Positions 62,501 to 64,000 of a stretch of 64,000 nt of DNA are shown piece by piece. The stretch comes from Mycobacterium sp. Root135 (GTDB lineage Bacteria > Actinomycetota > Actinomycetes > Mycobacteriales > Mycobacteriaceae): assembly GCF_001426545.1 (NCBI RefSeq), contig NZ_LMEZ01000007.1, forward strand, positions 523,097-587,096, written 5' to 3'. The translations under genes and the position numbers were made by a program. The notes under the pieces are model-generated. The model ran no database searches, had not been told where the DNA came from, and was given only the letters and a program-made list of their open reading frames with translations. Numbering within the stretch: the stretch's first letter is position 1; each line of letters opens with the position of its first letter.

Positions 62501-62800
62501 TTACTTGGAGACGACTGCCAGCACGTCACGTGCAGACAGAATGAGGTACTCCTCGTTGTTGTACTTGATCTCGGTGCCGCCGTACTTGCTGTAGATGACG
62601 GTGTCGCCTTCGGCGACGTCCAGAGGAATGCGCTTCTCGCCATCCTCGTCCCAGCGGCCGGGGCCAACTGCGACGACGGTGCCTTCTTGCGGCTTTTCCT
62701 TGGCGGTGTCGGGGATGACCAGACCAGAAGCGGTCGTAGTCTCGGCCTCATTGGCCTGAACGAGGATCTTGTCCTCGAGTGGCTTGATGTTCACGGCCAC
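62501..62800 (-). CDS. groES: Co-chaperonin GroES
   Basis: 99-residue Hsp10: IKPLEDKILVQANEAE, GLVIPDTAKEKPQEG (mobile loop) and GDTVIYSKYGGTEIK. GTG start at 62800 with GGAGGG 6 nt upstream. First gene of the CIRCE-controlled operon. Confidence 0.96.
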   Translation of the reverse strand: MAVNIKPLEDKILVQANEAETTTASGLVIPDTAKEKPQEGTVVAVGPGRWDEDGEKRIPLDVAEGDTVIYSKYGGTEIKYNNEEYLILSARDVLAVVSK

Positions 62801-62947
62801 GATTAGCCCTCCACATTGATAGGGGTGCGATCCGGGACGATTCCCGGACCTTCACGGATTTCCTGCAGTTGTCATGTCGATCGGCACGCGTCCTGGCCCT
62901 CAACACCGTCGTCGCGGGAGCCGGAGCGGGGTTTGGCCGCCTGCCAC

Positions 62948-62981
62948 TTAGCACTCTATACACGCGAGTGCCAGTACTCAA
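62948..62981 (-). promoter_or_regulatory. groES-groEL1 promoter with CIRCE (HrcA operator)
   Basis: TTAGCACTC - 9 nt - GAGTGCCAG (62948-62974) matches the CIRCE consensus at 16 of 18 arm positions. On the minus strand -10 TATAGA (62960-62955) and -35 TTGAGT (62981-62976) are spaced 15 bp and the -10 lies in the CIRCE, so HrcA would block the promoter. Confidence 0.88.
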
Positions 62982-63052
62982 GGGTGGGTCCGCGGTGGTG
63001 TCGATCTTGATCCGAGTAGCAACCAAGAACGACCGGTCGTAGCCTCGAAACG

Positions 63053-63360
63053 ATGTTGGTGTGGATCAACGGCGCGTTCGGTGCGGGCACGACCCAGACC
63101 GCCCACGAGCTGCACCGCCGGCACCCTGCGTGACGCCGAGTCGGTCCACGACGGTCCGGCGATCGTGCCGATGACGCTGGTGCGCGACGATTACTTCGAC
63201 GAGATCGTCGGACAGTTGCCGGCCGGCGGCGTCGACGTGTGGCACTACGCCTGAGGGCGCGGCTGGCCTACGCGAGAGGCCGCCTGCTCGGCCGTGACGA
63301 AACCTGGGCGATCCAGCAGATCGACCGCTGTGTGTCGGCCCTGTCCGATGCGCGGAATGA
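63053..63360 (+). pseudogene. Decayed P-loop ATPase (AAA family) remnant
   Basis: Fragments of one ATPase in two frames. LVWINGAFGAGTTQTAHELHR carries a P-loop whose Lys is now Thr (GAGTTQ for GAGKTQ) and stops after 26 codons. Further pieces, IVPMTLVRDDYFDEIVGQLPAGG (63168-63240) and LGRDETWAIQQIDRC (63290-63340), are joined by a frameshift and deletion. Non-functional by inspection. Confidence 0.7.
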
Positions 63361-63384
63361 CACCAACTTGTCGTACCCCCTATC

Positions 63385-63405
63385 TATAATCGAACACATG
63401 AGCGA
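63385..63405 (+). promoter_or_regulatory. -10 element and degenerate SOS box at a 13E12 start
   Basis: TATAAT (63385-63390) is a perfect -10, 7 nt before the ATG at 63398. TCGAAC-ACAT-GAGCGA (63390-63405) matches the LexA box at 10 of 12 arm bases and spans the start codon, as I recall for SOS-induced 13E12 genes in M. tuberculosis. Confidence 0.5.
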
Positions 63406-63756
63406 ACAGGGTGCGGTGGCGGTGTTGCTGCAGCGGATGTGCTCCGCCGCGCGAGCCGAAGCCTGCGCCGCCGCCGAACGACTCGTCGCCATCGGAGAAC
63501 TGGTCTCCCTGCGACTCGCCGAGGACGCCGGGGCCACCGACCTGTGGGTCGTCGACGCCACCGACGCCGTCTAATCGAACACATGAGCGAACAGGGTGCG
63601 GTGGCGGTGTTGCTGCAGCGGATGTGCTCCGCCGCGCGAGCCGAAGCCTGCGCCGCCGCCGAACGACTCGTCGCCATCGGAGAACTGGTCTCCCTGCGAC
63701 TGTCCGAGGACGCCGGGGCCACCGACCTGTGGGTCGTCGACGCCACCGACGCCGTC
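63387..63756 (+). repeat. 185-bp direct tandem duplication within a 13E12 (DUF222) gene
   Basis: 63387-63571 and 63572-63756 are near-identical (two clear mismatches, CTCG/CTGT near 63515/63700). The unit starts at TAATCGAACACATG and ends GACGCCGTC, so the copy junction creates a stop and 185 is not a multiple of three. Confidence 0.9.
63398..63574 (+). pseudogene. Truncated first copy of a 13E12/DUF222 gene start
   Basis: 58 codons of the DUF222 N terminus (MSEQGAVAVLLQRMCSAARA, ACAAAERLVAIGELVSLRL) ended by TAA at the duplication junction. It has the promoter (TATAAT) that the second copy lacks. Confidence 0.75.
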
Positions 63757-64000
63757 ACCCTCGAAGTCGCCGCCGCCCTCAACATCAGCCGCGACCTGGC
63801 CGCCAGCCACGTCCGCTACGCCCACGCCCTACGGTTCTCCCTGCCCCGGCTGGGGCGGGCGTTCATCGCCGGCGACATCCCCTCGAAGTCGCCGCCGCCC
63901 TCAACATCAGCCGCGACCTGGCCGCCAGCCACGTCCGCTACGCCCACGCCCTACGGTTCTCCCTGCCCCGGCTGGGGCGGGCGTTCATCGCCGGCGACAT
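63583..64000 (+). pseudogene. 13E12/DUF222 HNH-type gene, second copy, frameshifted and cut by window edge
   Basis: The frame continues past the stop point of copy one: TLEVAAALNISRDLAASHVRYAHALRFSLP, typical of DUF222 proteins that carry a C-terminal HNH nuclease in 13E12 repeats. At about 63880 a 122-bp duplication shifts the frame, so the reading frame to the edge is nonsense. 13E12 elements are mobile-like repeats of mycobacteria. Confidence 0.75.
63758..64000 (+). repeat. 122-bp direct tandem repeat, second unit cut by window edge
   Basis: Unit 63758-63879 is repeated from 63880 to 64000, identical as far as it runs. 122 is not a multiple of three, so it breaks DUF222. Position at the sequence end makes an assembly artefact possible. 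Confidence 0.9.

Overview
This is a high-GC actinobacterial chromosome segment. Its gene order and protein sequences point to a non-tuberculous Mycobacterium (Mycolicibacterium-type). The markers I recognise are the mfpE-D-C-B-A conservon, dnaE2, imuA'-imuB, guaA/guaB3/guaB2, rsdA-sigD, whiB3, a His-tailed groEL1 with groES, a ChoD-type GMC oxidase and an FHA-ABC exporter like Rv1747. Many genes lack a Shine-Dalgarno site and instead have a TANNNT -10 element 6-7 nt before the start codon, the leaderless arrangement common in mycobacteria. I saw no rRNA, tRNA or CRISPR array.

Layout. 1-9023: a histidine/urocanate-type catabolic locus. A minus-strand operon, mostly with 4-nt start/stop overlaps, runs IclR regulator, betaine-family ABC transporter (ATPase, two permeases, binding lipoprotein), urocanate hydratase, M20 carbamoylase-like amidohydrolase and formimidoylglutamate deiminase (cut by the window edge). 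A divergent aromatic amino acid lyase homologue lacks the MIO-forming Ala-Ser-Gly triad. 9020-15468: folD/DUF3017, an Old Yellow Enzyme, two tandem paralogous secreted proteins and the FHA-ABC exporter. 15549-20249: the mfp conservon ending in the gyrase-mimic pentapeptide protein MfpA. 20523-35415: small housekeeping genes (TrmL, nitroreductase, PPOX protein), a tiny secreted peptide, the SOS mutasome genes dnaE2 and imuA'-imuB with LexA boxes, several SDR, hotdog and NTF2-fold enzymes, and a nucleoside hydrolase.

35710-39587: a lipoprotein followed by a coupled operon of a membrane-anchored sedolisin (S53) peptidase, a double zinc-ribbon membrane protein and a single-pass exported protein. 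39678-44832: an esterase / SDR / di-iron ferritin-like / Baeyer-Villiger-type monooxygenase / MerR operon behind a perfect 9+9 bp palindrome. 44840-55788: purine genes, ChoD, rsdA-sigD, an Rv3415c-like protein and whiB3. 55801-62800: DUF4349 lipoprotein, ANTAR protein, ThrE exporter, two-gene MDR/HD operon, and groES-groEL1 under a CIRCE element. 63053-64000: a decayed AAA-ATPase and a broken, tandemly duplicated 13E12 (DUF222) element at the window edge, where assembly error must be considered.

The strongest candidate for an undescribed system is the first locus. A MIO-less lyase beside a quaternary-amine-type transporter and urocanase suggests uptake and breakdown of a trimethylated histidine (hercynine or ergothioneine) rather than ordinary histidine use. 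Second candidates are the sedolisin operon and the di-iron/BVMO operon.
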